From NCBI GenBank assembly GCA_015903945.1, contig JABMDL010000010.1, positions 1 through 64,000 of the forward strand: a DNA stretch of 64,000 nt, read 5' to 3'. A program made the position numbers and the translations under genes. Of this stretch, positions 26,907 to 36,214 are shown piece by piece (within the stretch, counting starts at the first letter, position 1; every line of letters begins with the position of its first letter). Source of the DNA: Nitrospira sp. (GTDB taxonomy: Bacteria; Nitrospirota; Nitrospiria; Nitrospirales; Nitrospiraceae). The notes under the pieces are model-generated. The model worked only from the letters and a program-made list of their open reading frames with translations, searched no databases and had not been told where the DNA came from.

Positions 26907-27374
26907 ATGACGCACACACATAATCAGCAGGTCGCGGAGCTCTTCCGATCAATGGCCGATCTGCTCGCGACTCAACGGGCAAACCCTTACCGCGTTCGCG
27001 CCTATCGGCGCGCTGCGGATTCGCTGCTGGCCATGGAGGACGACGTGGCGACCGTCGCGGAGCGCGGAGGCCTGGAAGACATCCAGGGGGTTGGAAAGGA
27101 CCTCGCCCAAAAGATCTTGGAGTTTCTTGAAACCGGGACGATCCGCGCCTACGAAGAACTGAAGACCCCGCTCCCGCCGGAGGTGAAGGACTGGTCAAAA
27201 CTTCCGGGGCTTTCGGATTCGCTTGTCACCTACCTGTACTTCCGGCTGGGCATCCGCACCGCCGCCGACCTGAAGCAGCTGATCGAATCGCACATGCTGA
27301 GAACTCTTCCGGGCTTCGCAGGCTCGGAAACAGCTCTGCTCGAAGCTATCGAGAAGCTCGACGAAACCACCTAA
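26907..27374 (+). CDS. Helix-hairpin-helix protein like the N-terminus of family X DNA polymerases
   Basis: A 155-residue protein. HNQQVAELFRSMADLLATQRANPYRVRAYRRAADSL followed by LEDIQGVGKDLAQKILEFLETG is the 8-kDa DNA-binding (HhH) domain found at the start of PolX enzymes. A second HhH-like unit (KLPGLSDSLVTYLYFRLG) follows. The polymerase palm and PHP domains are missing, so this is a stand-alone DNA-binding unit, not a polymerase. I take the ATG at 26907 because AGGA lies six bases upstream. It is transcribed away from thiS. Confidence 0.75.
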   Translation: MTHTHNQQVAELFRSMADLLATQRANPYRVRAYRRAADSLLAMEDDVATVAERGGLEDIQGVGKDLAQKILEFLETGTIRAYEELKTPLPPEVKDWSKLPGLSDSLVTYLYFRLGIRTAADLKQLIESHMLRTLPGFAGSETALLEAIEKLDETT

Positions 27375-27377
27375 CCG

Positions 27378-28739
27378 TTACGATGGTTTCATTTCCTTGA
27401 AGATCTTCCAGCTCTTCAGCAACTCCACCGCCTTCTGCAACTGGGCATCCTGTTCAAGCGACGGTTCGCCCAGTGCCTCGGCGGACGGAGCCGGCGGAGG
27501 CGTCCCATTCTTAGAACCCGCCTCGTCCGGAGGCTTGACACCGGATGGGGGCGCTTCTTTCCCAGTGGAGGGCTTGACAGATTTAGACTCCGCTTCTTTC
27601 TCACCCGGTTTACCTTCACCGGTCTTCGCGGTGGGCGGCGCAGGGAGCTTCACCACGATATCAGGGGTAATACCAGTCGACTGGATGGTCCGACCCTTCG
27701 GGGTGTAATACTTTGCGGTCGTCAGGCGAAGACCCGATCCGTCTCCAAGCGCCAAAATCGTCTGGACTGATCCTTTGCCGAACGACGTGGTCCCGACCAC
27801 CACCGCCCGCCCCCAGTCTTGGAGGGCGCCCGCGACGATCTCCGACGCACTCGCCGAGCCTTCGTTGACAAGCACAATGACCGGCAAATCTTCCAGCTGA
27901 TCCTTGGATTTGGCGAACCATTCGTCCTTCTTGCCGTCCCGGCTCTTGGTATAGACCACGAGCTTCCCGCTCGGAAGAAACTGTTCGGAGACATCGACCG
28001 CCGCCGTCAGGAGGCCGCCGGGGTTGTTCCGCAAATCCAGAATCGCGCCTTGTGCTTTTTGTTCTCTGAACTGCTTGATTGCCTTGGCCAAATCTCTTCC
28101 CGTCGCCTCTTGGAATTGCGTGAGCCGGACATAGCCGAGGTTGTCGATCATCTTGGATTTCACGCTCTCGATCTTGATGGTGTCGCGCACCAAGGTGAAG
28201 ACCAGCGGTTCCGGCGTGCCGTCCCGTTGAATCGTCAAATTCACCTTGCTGCCTTTCGGCCCGCGCATCTTCTGGACGGCATCCATCAGGGTGAGGTCTT
28301 TCGTCGTCTCATCGTTCACTTTCACGATGAAATCGCCGGCCTTGATGCCGGCCCGGTGCGCCGGCGTACCTTCGATCGGGGCGATGACGGCCAACCGGTT
28401 GTCTTTCACACCGATCTGAATGCCCACGCCGCCAAATTCCCCCTTCGTCTCGACCTGCATCTCCTTATACATTTCGGGAGTCATATACGCAGAATGCGGA
28501 TCCAGCGTGGCCAACATTCCGCGAATCGCCCCTTGGATAAGGTCCTTCGCTTTCGTCTCGTCCACGTAATGTCTTTGCACTTGATTGAGCACCTCGGAAA
28601 AGGTCTTGAGCTCCTCATAGGTTTCACTGGCGTGGCCCGTCCGCTCCCAGCCCTTGCCGATTACGACCCCGCCGAGGAGCGCGATCGCAATCATCGGTCC
28701 GATCACCCAAGACTTTCGCCGCGGCTGCTGATCCATCAT
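27378..28739 (-). CDS. ctpA: C-terminal processing peptidase (S41 family)
   Basis: Periplasmic serine protease that trims or degrades envelope proteins by their C-termini. The 453 residues comprise an N-terminal membrane/signal segment (about residues 10-28), a PDZ domain (GGVGIQIGVKDNRLAVIAPIEGTPAHRAGIKAGDFIVKVN) and the S41 core. The catalytic serine is in EGSASASEIVAGALQD and the lysine in TSFGKGSVQ. A proline-, lysine- and glutamate-rich linker precedes the last helix. It is the final gene of the ftsEX-envC run, which suggests a role in regulating septal hydrolases. Confidence 0.93.
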   Translation of the reverse strand: MMDQQPRRKSWVIGPMIAIALLGGVVIGKGWERTGHASETYEELKTFSEVLNQVQRHYVDETKAKDLIQGAIRGMLATLDPHSAYMTPEMYKEMQVETKGEFGGVGIQIGVKDNRLAVIAPIEGTPAHRAGIKAGDFIVKVNDETTKDLTLMDAVQKMRGPKGSKVNLTIQRDGTPEPLVFTLVRDTIKIESVKSKMIDNLGYVRLTQFQEATGRDLAKAIKQFREQKAQGAILDLRNNPGGLLTAAVDVSEQFLPSGKLVVYTKSRDGKKDEWFAKSKDQLEDLPVIVLVNEGSASASEIVAGALQDWGRAVVVGTTSFGKGSVQTILALGDGSGLRLTTAKYYTPKGRTIQSTGITPDIVVKLPAPPTAKTGEGKPGEKEAESKSVKPSTGKEAPPSGVKPPDEAGSKNGTPPPAPSAEALGEPSLEQDAQLQKAVELLKSWKIFKEMKPS

Positions 28740-28793
28740 CGTCGATATCCCTTCTTTGCGTTTAACCTTCCGGTGGCATGTGGCGCGGTTAGA

Positions 28794-29978
28794 TTACCGC
28801 TTGACCAGCCATTGGATCGGGTCCACCGGCTCGGCCCCTTCGCGTAACTCGAAGTATAAAGTATTTTCTCCGGTCACGCCCGTATCTCCGGTTTCTCCGA
28901 TCGGGTATCCCTCGGCAACCTGCTCGCCGACTTTGGCCAGAATCCTGGCGGCATGGGCATAGAGGGAGAAGAACCCATTGGCGTGGTCCAAGATTATAAC
29001 GAGTCCGTAGCCTTTCAACCAGTCCGCATAGACCACGGCACCGGGCATGACGGCATGGATGAAGCTGCCCTCTTTCGTCCTGATTTCGATGCCTTTGCGC
29101 TGCACATAGGTATTGAAGGTCGGATGTTTCTGCCGGCCAAAGAACGACACAACCTGCCCGTCGGCCGGCCATGGCAGAGCACCTCTGACCCCGCGTGAGG
29201 GAGCCGGCACCGCCTGAGGCTTGCTCGCCAACGCTCGGCGGCGAGTTTCCAACTCCTGCAGCAAACTGTCTACTCGGGCCGCCGAACGTTCGAGTTCCTC
29301 GACCGTTCGATTGTATGCGTCTTTTTCTTGCGTGATCTTCGCCAAGTAGACTTTTTTCTCTTTTTGGATGGCACGGATGTCGGTGAGCTTCTTTTCGATA
29401 CTCTCCTTGAACGCCACCATGCCGGCCCGCGCCTCAGCCCGTTGGCGTTCGGCGTGCTCCATGCGGGCCATATCCTCCCGAAATCTGCTCAGCAAGTCAT
29501 ACTCCTTTTGGGACAGCGTAGAAACGTACTGCTGGCGACGCTGAAAGTCCGCATAGGAGCCCGACGCCAACAACGCTTTCACATACCCAAACCGTCCTTC
29601 CATATATTGCACGCGAAAACGCGCCAGGATGGCATCGCGCCGCTCTTCAATGCCGGCGCGTATCACCCCGATGTGCTCCGTGATGTCATCGATCTCCCGG
29701 TCCTTCTTGCGCAGTTTTTTCGTGATCTCCTGGTGGTCATGGCGATGGCGGACCAGCCGTTCGTCCAACGATTGGATGCCTTGCAGCACCGATTCCCGTT
29801 TCTTCTCGACTTCCTCCGCCCGCTTTCGCTTTTCTTCGATTTTCCCTTTCAATTGCTCGAGCGTTTTACGTTCTCGCTCGATCTTTTCGGCGATGGGATC
29901 ATTGGCCGCGACGGCGACAGATTCCCACCCGCTCCACACCGGGAGACACCAGACGATGGCCGCAAGCCACAGCCTCAC
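28794..29978 (-). CDS. envC: EnvC-like murein hydrolase activator
   Basis: Periplasmic activator of amidases at the septum, held by FtsEX. The 394 residues include a signal peptide (about 1-25), a long coiled coil (about 28-250) and a C-terminal LytM fold. The LytM metal ligands are degenerate: RKGIEIRTKEG instead of H..D and LYFELREG instead of HxH. That is exactly the kind of loss seen in E. coli EnvC, so it should activate rather than cut. Its start overlaps the ftsX stop by four bases, placing it in the FtsEX module. Confidence 0.9.
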   Translation of the reverse strand: MRLWLAAIVWCLPVWSGWESVAVAANDPIAEKIERERKTLEQLKGKIEEKRKRAEEVEKKRESVLQGIQSLDERLVRHRHDHQEITKKLRKKDREIDDITEHIGVIRAGIEERRDAILARFRVQYMEGRFGYVKALLASGSYADFQRRQQYVSTLSQKEYDLLSRFREDMARMEHAERQRAEARAGMVAFKESIEKKLTDIRAIQKEKKVYLAKITQEKDAYNRTVEELERSAARVDSLLQELETRRRALASKPQAVPAPSRGVRGALPWPADGQVVSFFGRQKHPTFNTYVQRKGIEIRTKEGSFIHAVMPGAVVYADWLKGYGLVIILDHANGFFSLYAHAARILAKVGEQVAEGYPIGETGDTGVTGENTLYFELREGAEPVDPIQWLVKR

Positions 29979-30874
29979 CCTCGCCCCTCCCCGAATCTGC
30001 GCAGAGATACCATGCTGCCGGCCACCCCCAGCACCATTCCCACAGCCACAAACGCCACACAGATGGACAGCGGGAGAAACGACACCAGGTTTTCAATGCC
30101 GCGGAAACGGCCGACCGACCCGATCTGCTGCCGGAACAACTCAAAGCCCAGCTTCAGAATGCCCAGCGACAGCGCGCTGCCGCACACACCCAACACGGCT
30201 CCTTCGATGAAATAGGGGATGCGGATAAAGGCGCGCGTGGCGCCGATGAGGCGAAGGATTTCAATTTCCTCCCGTCTGGCGAACAGCGCAAGCCGAATGG
30301 TGTTTCCGATAATGGTGACAGCGGCCATGGAGAGGATCACCCCCACACTGATCGCGGCCAGCTCGATATATCGAATGAGTCCGGCCAATGCGTCGATCCA
30401 CTCCTGATTGTAATCGACTTTGGCCACGCCGGCCATCGTTTTGACCCGTTCAGCCCACCGATTCACCGCGTCCAGCGACCGATAATTCGGCGCCGGCGTG
30501 ACGACGAACGAGGCAGGCAGCGGGTTTTCTCCCAGCCCTTCGAGCAAATGAGAATCGGACGGAAATTGCGCCCGAAATTCGCCGAGTGCCTGCTCTTTCG
30601 AGATATACAGAAGGCCCCCCACCATTCGATCAGCCTTGAGCGTTCCTTCGAGATCCTGGATCACGTCCTGCGAGAGCCGGTCATCCAAATAGACGATCAC
30701 CTTGATGTCTTCTTGCAGCCAATCCGCCGCATGACGAAGGTTCACATAGGAGAGCAGAAAAATGCCGACGCAGGCCAATGTAAACGCCGTGGTCACAATG
30801 GCCACTACCGTGGTGGTGCGGTTAGTCCGCAAATTTGCCCACGCTTCACGGAAGAGATACACGAGCCATCTCAT
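29975..30874 (-). CDS. ftsX: Cell division protein FtsX
   Basis: Membrane partner of FtsE that transmits ATP hydrolysis to the periplasmic EnvC. The 299 residues have one N-terminal transmembrane helix (about 22-44), a large periplasmic loop with DIKVIVYLDDRLSQDVI, and three C-terminal helices in the FtsX permease pattern (EEIEILRLIGATRAFIRIPYFIEG). It overlaps ftsE and envC by four bases each. Confidence 0.95.
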   Translation of the reverse strand: MRWLVYLFREAWANLRTNRTTTVVAIVTTAFTLACVGIFLLSYVNLRHAADWLQEDIKVIVYLDDRLSQDVIQDLEGTLKADRMVGGLLYISKEQALGEFRAQFPSDSHLLEGLGENPLPASFVVTPAPNYRSLDAVNRWAERVKTMAGVAKVDYNQEWIDALAGLIRYIELAAISVGVILSMAAVTIIGNTIRLALFARREEIEILRLIGATRAFIRIPYFIEGAVLGVCGSALSLGILKLGFELFRQQIGSVGRFRGIENLVSFLPLSICVAFVAVGMVLGVAGSMVSLRRFGEGRG

Positions 30875-31551
30875 ACCCCTACGCTGTCGCCTCCCTGCCG
30901 CTCAGGCATGAGAACCCCCTGCATCAGCGTGATCACACGCCGGTTGACCAGCGACATCACATGCGGGTCATGCGTAGCGACCACGACAGTCGTTCCTCGT
31001 GCATTGATCAATTTGAACAATTCGATAATCTCCGCGGTCCGTTCAGGGTCGAGATTACCGGTTGGCTCATCCGCCAGAAGCACAACCGGCCCGTTCACGA
31101 TCGCCCGCGCAATACAGGCCCGCTGCTGCTCCCCCGTCGAGAGGCTGGCGGGTGACTGGTCTTTTTTATGCTCGACACCGACCGCCCGCAACGCTTCCGT
31201 GACCTTGCGGCGGATATCCGCCGTCGAAGATCGTTGCACGATCAAGGGCAGCGCAACGTTTTCAAACACGGACTTTTTAGGGAGCAGGCGAAAGTCTTGA
31301 AAGACCGTCCCGATCTTGCGCCGAAGGTAGGGCACCTCCGACTGTCTCAACTGGCCGACGTTCTTGCCCTGCACAAAGATCTGCCCTTGATCCGGCCGCT
31401 CCTCGCCGATCAGCATGCGCAACAGCGTGGACTTCCCCGCTCCGCTCGGCCCCATGAGCAACACGAACTCTCCCTTCCCGATTTCCAGCGTGAGGTCGGA
31501 CAGGGCGACACGGCGGTCATAACTCTTCGAAACATGGATCAGCTGGATCAT
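30871..31551 (-). CDS. ftsE: Cell division ATP-binding protein FtsE
   Basis: ABC ATPase of the FtsEX complex. The 226 residues have Walker A MGPSGAGKSTLLRML, a Q-loop, the signature SLSTGEQQRACIARAIVNGP and Walker B VVLLADEPTGNLDPE, a combination shared by FtsE and MacB-like ATPases. The first residues MIQLIHVSKSYDRRVALSDL are typical of FtsE. Overlap with ftsX confirms the assignment. Confidence 0.96.
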   Translation of the reverse strand: MIQLIHVSKSYDRRVALSDLTLEIGKGEFVLLMGPSGAGKSTLLRMLIGEERPDQGQIFVQGKNVGQLRQSEVPYLRRKIGTVFQDFRLLPKKSVFENVALPLIVQRSSTADIRRKVTEALRAVGVEHKKDQSPASLSTGEQQRACIARAIVNGPVVLLADEPTGNLDPERTAEIIELFKLINARGTTVVVATHDPHVMSLVNRRVITLMQGVLMPERQGGDSVGV

Positions 31552-31584
31552 CGTTTCCTTCGGATGACGTTCCCTGCCGACAGT

Positions 31585-31983
31585 CTAGGACATCCCTCGT
31601 TCGTCGGCATCGAACGCATTCTGGAGATGTTCGATGCGGCCTAGCGAAGACGGGTGCCCCTGCACCACCACGACATCGAATCGGCACGATCGATCCGACA
31701 GGTGGCGCTGGGTAAGATATTGAGACGCCAGCCGCACGAGTTTGGCCTGTTTTTTTCGATCCACAGCCAACACCGCGCCACCGAAAGCCTCCGTTGCCCG
31801 GGCCTTCACTTCGACAAAGACCAGCACTCCGCGGTCTTCGGCCACGAGATCCAGCTCGCCCAGGGAGGTCCGGAGATTGCGCGCTAAGATCCGATAGCCT
31901 TTGGCCTGTAAGAATCGCTCCGCCAACAATTCGCTGGCTTGTCCGAACTGATGGCGGGGATCTCTCGAATTAGCCCTGCTCAT
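31585..31983 (-). CDS. YraN-family (UPF0102) endonuclease-like protein
   Basis: A 132-residue protein with the family's core: GQASELLAERFLQAKGYRILARN, then LGELDLVAEDRGVLVFVEVKARA, whose D...E-V-K residues form a PD-(D/E)xK-like nuclease site. The role of YraN is still unsettled; it is often encoded beside rnhB and rplS, as here. It starts 14 bases after rnhB ends. Confidence 0.9.
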   Translation of the reverse strand: MSRANSRDPRHQFGQASELLAERFLQAKGYRILARNLRTSLGELDLVAEDRGVLVFVEVKARATEAFGGAVLAVDRKKQAKLVRLASQYLTQRHLSDRSCRFDVVVVQGHPSSLGRIEHLQNAFDADERGMS

Positions 31984-31997
31984 GGAGATCGGTTTGG

Positions 31998-32648
31998 TTA
32001 CCCGGTCGACCCCGCGAGGCTGAGTTCGGCGGTCCGTGCCGAGAGGATCGTGTCCCGCACCGGCGCAAATGTCCGCCGGTGGATGGGGCAGGGCCCGAAA
32101 CGCGCCAGCATCCGTAGATGTTCCGCAGTACCATACCCCTTATGCGAAAGGAAATTATATTGCGGAAATGTCTCGTGGAACGCCACCATCAGACGATCCC
32201 GTGTGACCTTGGCGATGATCGACGCTGCAGCGATTGAGAGAGACAGCGCATCACCTTTGATGATCGGACGCAACGGCACATGGAGTGCCGGGAGCGTAAC
32301 GGCATCGGTCAGGAGATAATCGGGAGCGGGATCCAAATTGGCGATAGCCCGGCACATGGCCAGGCGGGACGCTTCTAAAATGTTGAGGGCATCGATCTCG
32401 CCGGCGTCGGCCGACCCAATCCCCACGCCGACCGCTTTGTCCAGGATCGCGTGATAGAGCCGTTCCCGTTCAGCTGCGGGGAGTTGTTTCGAATCGTCGA
32501 CACCGGTCAACCTGGCGTGGATGGGCAAGATCACGGCCGCCGCGACGACCGGACCGGCCAACGGCCCGCGCCCCGCTTCGTCGATACCGGCAACACGGCG
32601 ATAACCGCGCCGCCGGGCTTCTTGCTCGAACTCATCGGCAGGCCCCAT
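31998..32648 (-). CDS. rnhB: Ribonuclease HII
   Basis: Removes RNA from RNA/DNA hybrids and initiates excision of single ribonucleotides from DNA. The 216 residues begin VAGIDEAGRGPLAGPVVAAAVIL (catalytic D-E pair), followed by DSKQLPAAERERL and DALSLSIAAASIIAKVTRD, the RNase HII pattern. The C-terminus has the YGTAEHLRMLARFGPCPIHRRTF motif. Part of the rplS-rnhB-yraN run. Confidence 0.96.
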   Translation of the reverse strand: MGPADEFEQEARRRGYRRVAGIDEAGRGPLAGPVVAAAVILPIHARLTGVDDSKQLPAAERERLYHAILDKAVGVGIGSADAGEIDALNILEASRLAMCRAIANLDPAPDYLLTDAVTLPALHVPLRPIIKGDALSLSIAAASIIAKVTRDRLMVAFHETFPQYNFLSHKGYGTAEHLRMLARFGPCPIHRRTFAPVRDTILSARTAELSLAGSTG

Positions 32649-32723
32649 CAGGCTCGCTCCCGATCACGGCTCTGTGTGAGACAAGCGGCCCCTGCACACG
32701 GCGAAACCGGGGCAACCGGGTGT

Positions 32724-33137
32724 CTAGGCCTTCGCGGGCGCTTCCGGAGCGGGTTGAGCGGCGGCCGACTGGGTGGACGACTTACTCTCCCCGACGAACT
32801 CGCGCTCTTCCACTTTGGCGAACCGCCCCTTCTTTCCGCGCAGGTAGTAGAGCTTCGCCCGCCGCACACGTCCTTGCCGAACGACATCAACCTTCGAGAC
32901 AATCGGTGAATGCACCGGGAAAATACGTTCAACACCGACACCATAGGATAGCTTCCGGACGGTGAACGTCTCCGTATTCAGGGATCCCTTGCGGGCGATC
33001 ACCGTTCCTTCATACACCTGGATGCGTTCCTTATCCCCTTCGACGACTTTGACGTGGACTCTGACGACATCCCCGATTTCAAAGCTCGGCGGTGACTTTT
33101 TCGTCAAGGACCGCTGAATGCGCTCTAACTGATTCAT
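32724..33137 (-). CDS. rplS: 50S ribosomal protein L19
   Basis: Large-subunit protein at the subunit interface. The 137 residues include [31 protein letters not shown] and [13 protein letters not shown], both conserved, and [18 protein letters not shown]. An Ala- and Pro-rich tail of about 20 residues extends beyond the usual end. It follows trmD by four bases, in the common rpsP-rimM-trmD-rplS order. Confidence 0.97.
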   Translation of the reverse strand: MNQLERIQRSLTKKSPPSFEIGDVVRVHVKVVEGDKERIQVYEGTVIARKGSLNTETFTVRKLSYGVGVERIFPVHSPIVSKVDVVRQGRVRRAKLYYLRGKKGRFAKVEEREFVGESKSSTQSAAAQPAPEAPAKA

Positions 33138-33141
33138 CGAC

Positions 33142-33927
33142 TTATCCCTCCTCCCCGCTACGTACGGGCGCCATCGAAACGCCTTCGTTCATCAATTCAT
33201 TCAACAACCGCTGATCTTCGTTCGTGAGCACTCGATCCCTCAGGAGATCGGGCCGTCTCAGATAGGTGCTGCGCAACGCCTGCTTCCGGCGCCACAGGCG
33301 GATCGCTTCATGATGCCCGGACAAGAGTACTTCCGGAACACCCAGACCACGCACCTCTGCCGGCCTGGTATAGTGCGGATACTCCAAGAGAGAATCCGAA
33401 AACGATTCCTCAACCATGGACTGGGGATCACCCAACACGCCTGGGACCAACCGAGCCGCCGCATCGATCAAGACAAGCGCCGGCAGTTCGCCACCGGTCA
33501 ACACATAGTCGCCGACGGACACCTCTTCCGGTGCGAGGGCCGTTCTGACCCGTTCATCGATCCCCTCGTAATGGCCGCAGAGAATCACCATGCGACGTTC
33601 TTCGCCCGCCAGACGCTGCGCATACTCCTGCGTGAAGGGCCGGCCATGGGGGGACGGAAACAGCAACCGGATTGTCTCACCATAGGCCTGTGCTTCTTCC
33701 TTCAGCGCATCGACCGCGCGCAAAATCGGTTCCGCCTTCATCACCATTCCGGCACCGCCGCCATACGGCACGTCATCCGCCACCTTGTGGCGATCATCGG
33801 TGAAGTCGCGCAGATTGCGCACCGTAACATGAAGTAGCCCCTTTTCCTGGGCGCGCTTGAGCATGCTCTGTCCCAGGACGGGAGCCACCATGTCCGGGAA
33901 CAATGTCAGCACGTCGAACCGCAACAT
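33142..33927 (-). CDS. trmD: tRNA (guanine(37)-N1)-methyltransferase
   Basis: Methylates G37 next to the anticodon and prevents +1 frameshifting. I use the ATG at 33927 ([13 protein letters not shown], 261 residues); the six extra codons of the track frame overlap the rimM end. The SPOUT-fold knot appears in [38 protein letters not shown] and [16 protein letters not shown]. It starts one base after the rimM stop. Confidence 0.97.
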   Translation of the reverse strand: MLRFDVLTLFPDMVAPVLGQSMLKRAQEKGLLHVTVRNLRDFTDDRHKVADDVPYGGGAGMVMKAEPILRAVDALKEEAQAYGETIRLLFPSPHGRPFTQEYAQRLAGEERRMVILCGHYEGIDERVRTALAPEEVSVGDYVLTGGELPALVLIDAAARLVPGVLGDPQSMVEESFSDSLLEYPHYTRPAEVRGLGVPEVLLSGHHEAIRLWRRKQALRSTYLRRPDLLRDRVLTNEDQRLLNELMNEGVSMAPVRSGEEG

Positions 33928-33928
33928 C

Positions 33929-34450
33929 TTATTCGTCCATCCCACCCAGTATACGAACGGTCATCCGCCGGCGATCGAGATCGACGCCGGTCACCCATTC
34001 CTTGGCCGCAGGAATCAAGGTTTCCTTGGAGCCCTGCCGAACGACGAAGACGTGGTTACCCGGCAGGTCCCAAATTTCTTCCAGCACACCGAGCGGCTGC
34101 CCTTGGTCCGAGTGTACTTCCAGGCCCACTAAATCACATTTATAGTACTGTCCGATCGGAAGCGCGGGGGCGGGGCCACGAGCAGCCTGCACCAGCCCAC
34201 CGGACCAGACCTTAGCCTCTTCCGGCGTCGCCAGGCCAGCAAACCCCATGATAAATTCCGTTCCCGCGCGCCGCACATGGGTGACGCTCGTCTCCAGCAT
34301 CCGACCGTCCTTCGCCACCAATTGTACGTCCGTCAACGCTTCAAATCGGCCGGGCACGTCACTCAAGGGCCGAACCTTGACCTGCCCTTTGACCCCAAAG
34401 GGCCGCCCGATCTGCCCGACCGTGACCGTCTCAAGCGAGCCGACCATCAT
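33929..34450 (-). CDS. rimM: 16S rRNA processing protein RimM
   Basis: Helps maturation of the 30S head domain and binds S19. The 173 residues start with the conserved VGQIGRPFGVKGQVKV and have the C-terminal PRC-barrel with YYKCDLVGLEVHSDQGQPLGVL and VFVVRQGSKETLIPA. It lies between rpsP and trmD as in most bacteria. Confidence 0.95.
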   Translation of the reverse strand: MMVGSLETVTVGQIGRPFGVKGQVKVRPLSDVPGRFEALTDVQLVAKDGRMLETSVTHVRRAGTEFIMGFAGLATPEEAKVWSGGLVQAARGPAPALPIGQYYKCDLVGLEVHSDQGQPLGVLEEIWDLPGNHVFVVRQGSKETLIPAAKEWVTGVDLDRRRMTVRILGGMDE

Positions 34451-34459
34451 CCACGCATG

Positions 34460-34753
34460 TTACTTCGCGGCGGCGGCGCCCTTTTGTCCTGCCTTCTCCG
34501 CCTCGAACTGTTTCCACAAGCCCGATCGGCGAAGCAAGGTTCGCACCGTCACCGACGGCTGCGCGCCCTGCCGCAGCCAGGTCAGCACACGCTCTTGCTT
34601 GAGCTCCGGCACGCCGGCTTCTTTCAACGGATCGAACGTCCCAAGAATTTCAAGGAACCGTCCGTCCCGCGCTTTTCGTGAATCGGCCGCCACCAGCCGA
34701 TACATGGGGCGCTTGTGTCTTCCTGTCCGAGCAAGTCTCAAATGAACAGCCAC
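34460..34753 (-). CDS. rpsP: 30S ribosomal protein S16
   Basis: Small-subunit assembly protein. The track ORF adds 11 codons, but a GTG at 34753 preceded by AAGGAGG at good spacing gives the family start (AVHLRLARTGRHKRPMYRLV, 97 residues); I use it. TFDPLKEAGVPELKQERVLTWLRQGAQPS is the usual core. A lysine- and alanine-rich tail ends it. Confidence 0.96.
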   Translation of the reverse strand: MAVHLRLARTGRHKRPMYRLVAADSRKARDGRFLEILGTFDPLKEAGVPELKQERVLTWLRQGAQPSVTVRTLLRRSGLWKQFEAEKAGQKGAAAAK

Positions 34754-34773
34754 GAAGTCCTCCTTAGATGAGT

Positions 34774-34858
34774 GAGCCGACAGCAATCAGCTTTCAGCTT
34801 CTTCCATTACCAACGCTTCTTGCAGCCTATCGCTGAAAGCCATTCGCTGACAGCCGAC
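34774..34858. repeat. Intergenic palindromic spacer between ffh and rpsP
   Basis: The short words CGACAGC, CAGCTTTCAGC and GCTGAAAGC...GCTGACAGC recur on both strands, forming a long imperfect hairpin. It resembles the spacers at 25727 and 54229 in style, though not in exact sequence. Because it sits inside an operon it may affect transcript folding or processing. Confidence 0.5.
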
Positions 34859-34867
34859 TGCGTTTCA

Positions 34868-36214
34868 TCACATCGACCGCATGAGTTGGGCCAACTGCCG
34901 CCGCCCGCCTGCGCCGGTCATGGCTTTCGCCAGTTTCTTCGCCGACAAAAACTGCTTGATCAACCGATTGACATCCTGCACGCTGGTGCCGCTGCCGCGC
35001 GCGATCCGTTTTTTCCGGCTGCCGTTGATAATCGTGTGATCCCGCCGTTCGCGGATCGTCATCGAATCGATGATGGCGGCCACCCGGCCCATTTCCTTCT
35101 CCGGTTTGTCCCCTTCGATCGCGCTCTTGAGCTTTTGCCCTCCGGGCAACATACCGAGGATCTGATCCAATGAGCCGAGACGGCCCATTTGTCCCAGCTG
35201 GGCGCGAAAATCCTCCAGCGTGAACGTGTTGCTCGTCAGCCGTTTCTGCGCCGCGTCGTCCTGTTCCCGAGAGAGCGTTTCTTGCGCTTTTTCGATGAGC
35301 GACAGCACGTCGCCCATGCCAAGAATGCGCGACGCCATGCGGTCCGGATGAAACACCTCCAACGCATCCAGTTTTTCCCCCACACCGAGAAACTTGATCG
35401 GTTTGCCGGTGACGGCCCGGATGGACAACACCGCACCGCCGCGCGCGTCGCCTTCCACCTTCGTCAGGATGACGCCGGTCAAACCGACCTTCTGGTCGAA
35501 TTGGCCCGCCATTGTGACGGCATCCTGACCGGTCATCGCATCGGCAACGAGCAGCACCTCTTGCGGCGCCACTGCCTCTTTCACCGCGACCAGCTCCCCC
35601 ATCAAGTCATCGTCGATGTGCAACCGCCCGCCGGTGTCCAAGACCACCACATCGAACCCCTGCGCCTGCCCCTGTTCAACACCGGCCCGACAGATGCGCA
35701 CCACATCCGCCTGGGAAGCCTGCGCCTGATCCGCGCGGTAGACCTCGACCCCAAGGTCACGCCCCAGGGAACTGAGCTGCTCACCGGCCGCAGGGCGGCG
35801 TGGATCCGCCGCCACCATCAGGACACGTTTCCCTTGATTCTTGAACAAGCGGGCCAGCTTCCCGCAGGTAGTCGTTTTGCCGGCTCCCTGCAATCCGACC
35901 ATCATCACCACGGTGGGCGAACGGGAGCTGAGCGCAAGCCCCGCGCGCTCGCGCCCCATCATCTCGCTCAATTCTTCCCAGACAATTTTGACGACGTGAT
36001 GACCGGGCGTCAGGCTCTGCATGACCTCCTGACCGACAGCCTTCAGGCGGACCCGCTCGATGAAATCCTTGACGATCTTGAAATTGACATCGGCTTCAAG
36101 CAGTGCGAATCGCACTTCCTTGAGGGCCTCGGCGATGTTTTGCTCCGTGAGCACACCCTGCCCTCGAAGCCGCTTTAAAATATTCTCGAACTTGTCGCTC
36201 AGTGCATCAAACAT
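34868..36214 (-). CDS. ffh: Signal recognition particle protein Ffh
   Basis: GTPase that binds signal sequences together with 4.5S RNA and delivers ribosomes to FtsY. The 448 residues comprise the N domain, the G domain with GLQGAGKTTTCGKLARLF, DTGGRLHIDDDLM and TKVEGDARGG, then a methionine-rich M domain ending in MTGAGGRRQLAQLMRSM. The RNA-binding ARGSGTSVQDVNRLIKQF stretch is intact. First gene of the ffh-rpsP-...-ctpA run. Its 4.5S RNA gene is not in the window. Confidence 0.97.
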   Translation of the reverse strand: MFDALSDKFENILKRLRGQGVLTEQNIAEALKEVRFALLEADVNFKIVKDFIERVRLKAVGQEVMQSLTPGHHVVKIVWEELSEMMGRERAGLALSSRSPTVVMMVGLQGAGKTTTCGKLARLFKNQGKRVLMVAADPRRPAAGEQLSSLGRDLGVEVYRADQAQASQADVVRICRAGVEQGQAQGFDVVVLDTGGRLHIDDDLMGELVAVKEAVAPQEVLLVADAMTGQDAVTMAGQFDQKVGLTGVILTKVEGDARGGAVLSIRAVTGKPIKFLGVGEKLDALEVFHPDRMASRILGMGDVLSLIEKAQETLSREQDDAAQKRLTSNTFTLEDFRAQLGQMGRLGSLDQILGMLPGGQKLKSAIEGDKPEKEMGRVAAIIDSMTIRERRDHTIINGSRKKRIARGSGTSVQDVNRLIKQFLSAKKLAKAMTGAGGRRQLAQLMRSM

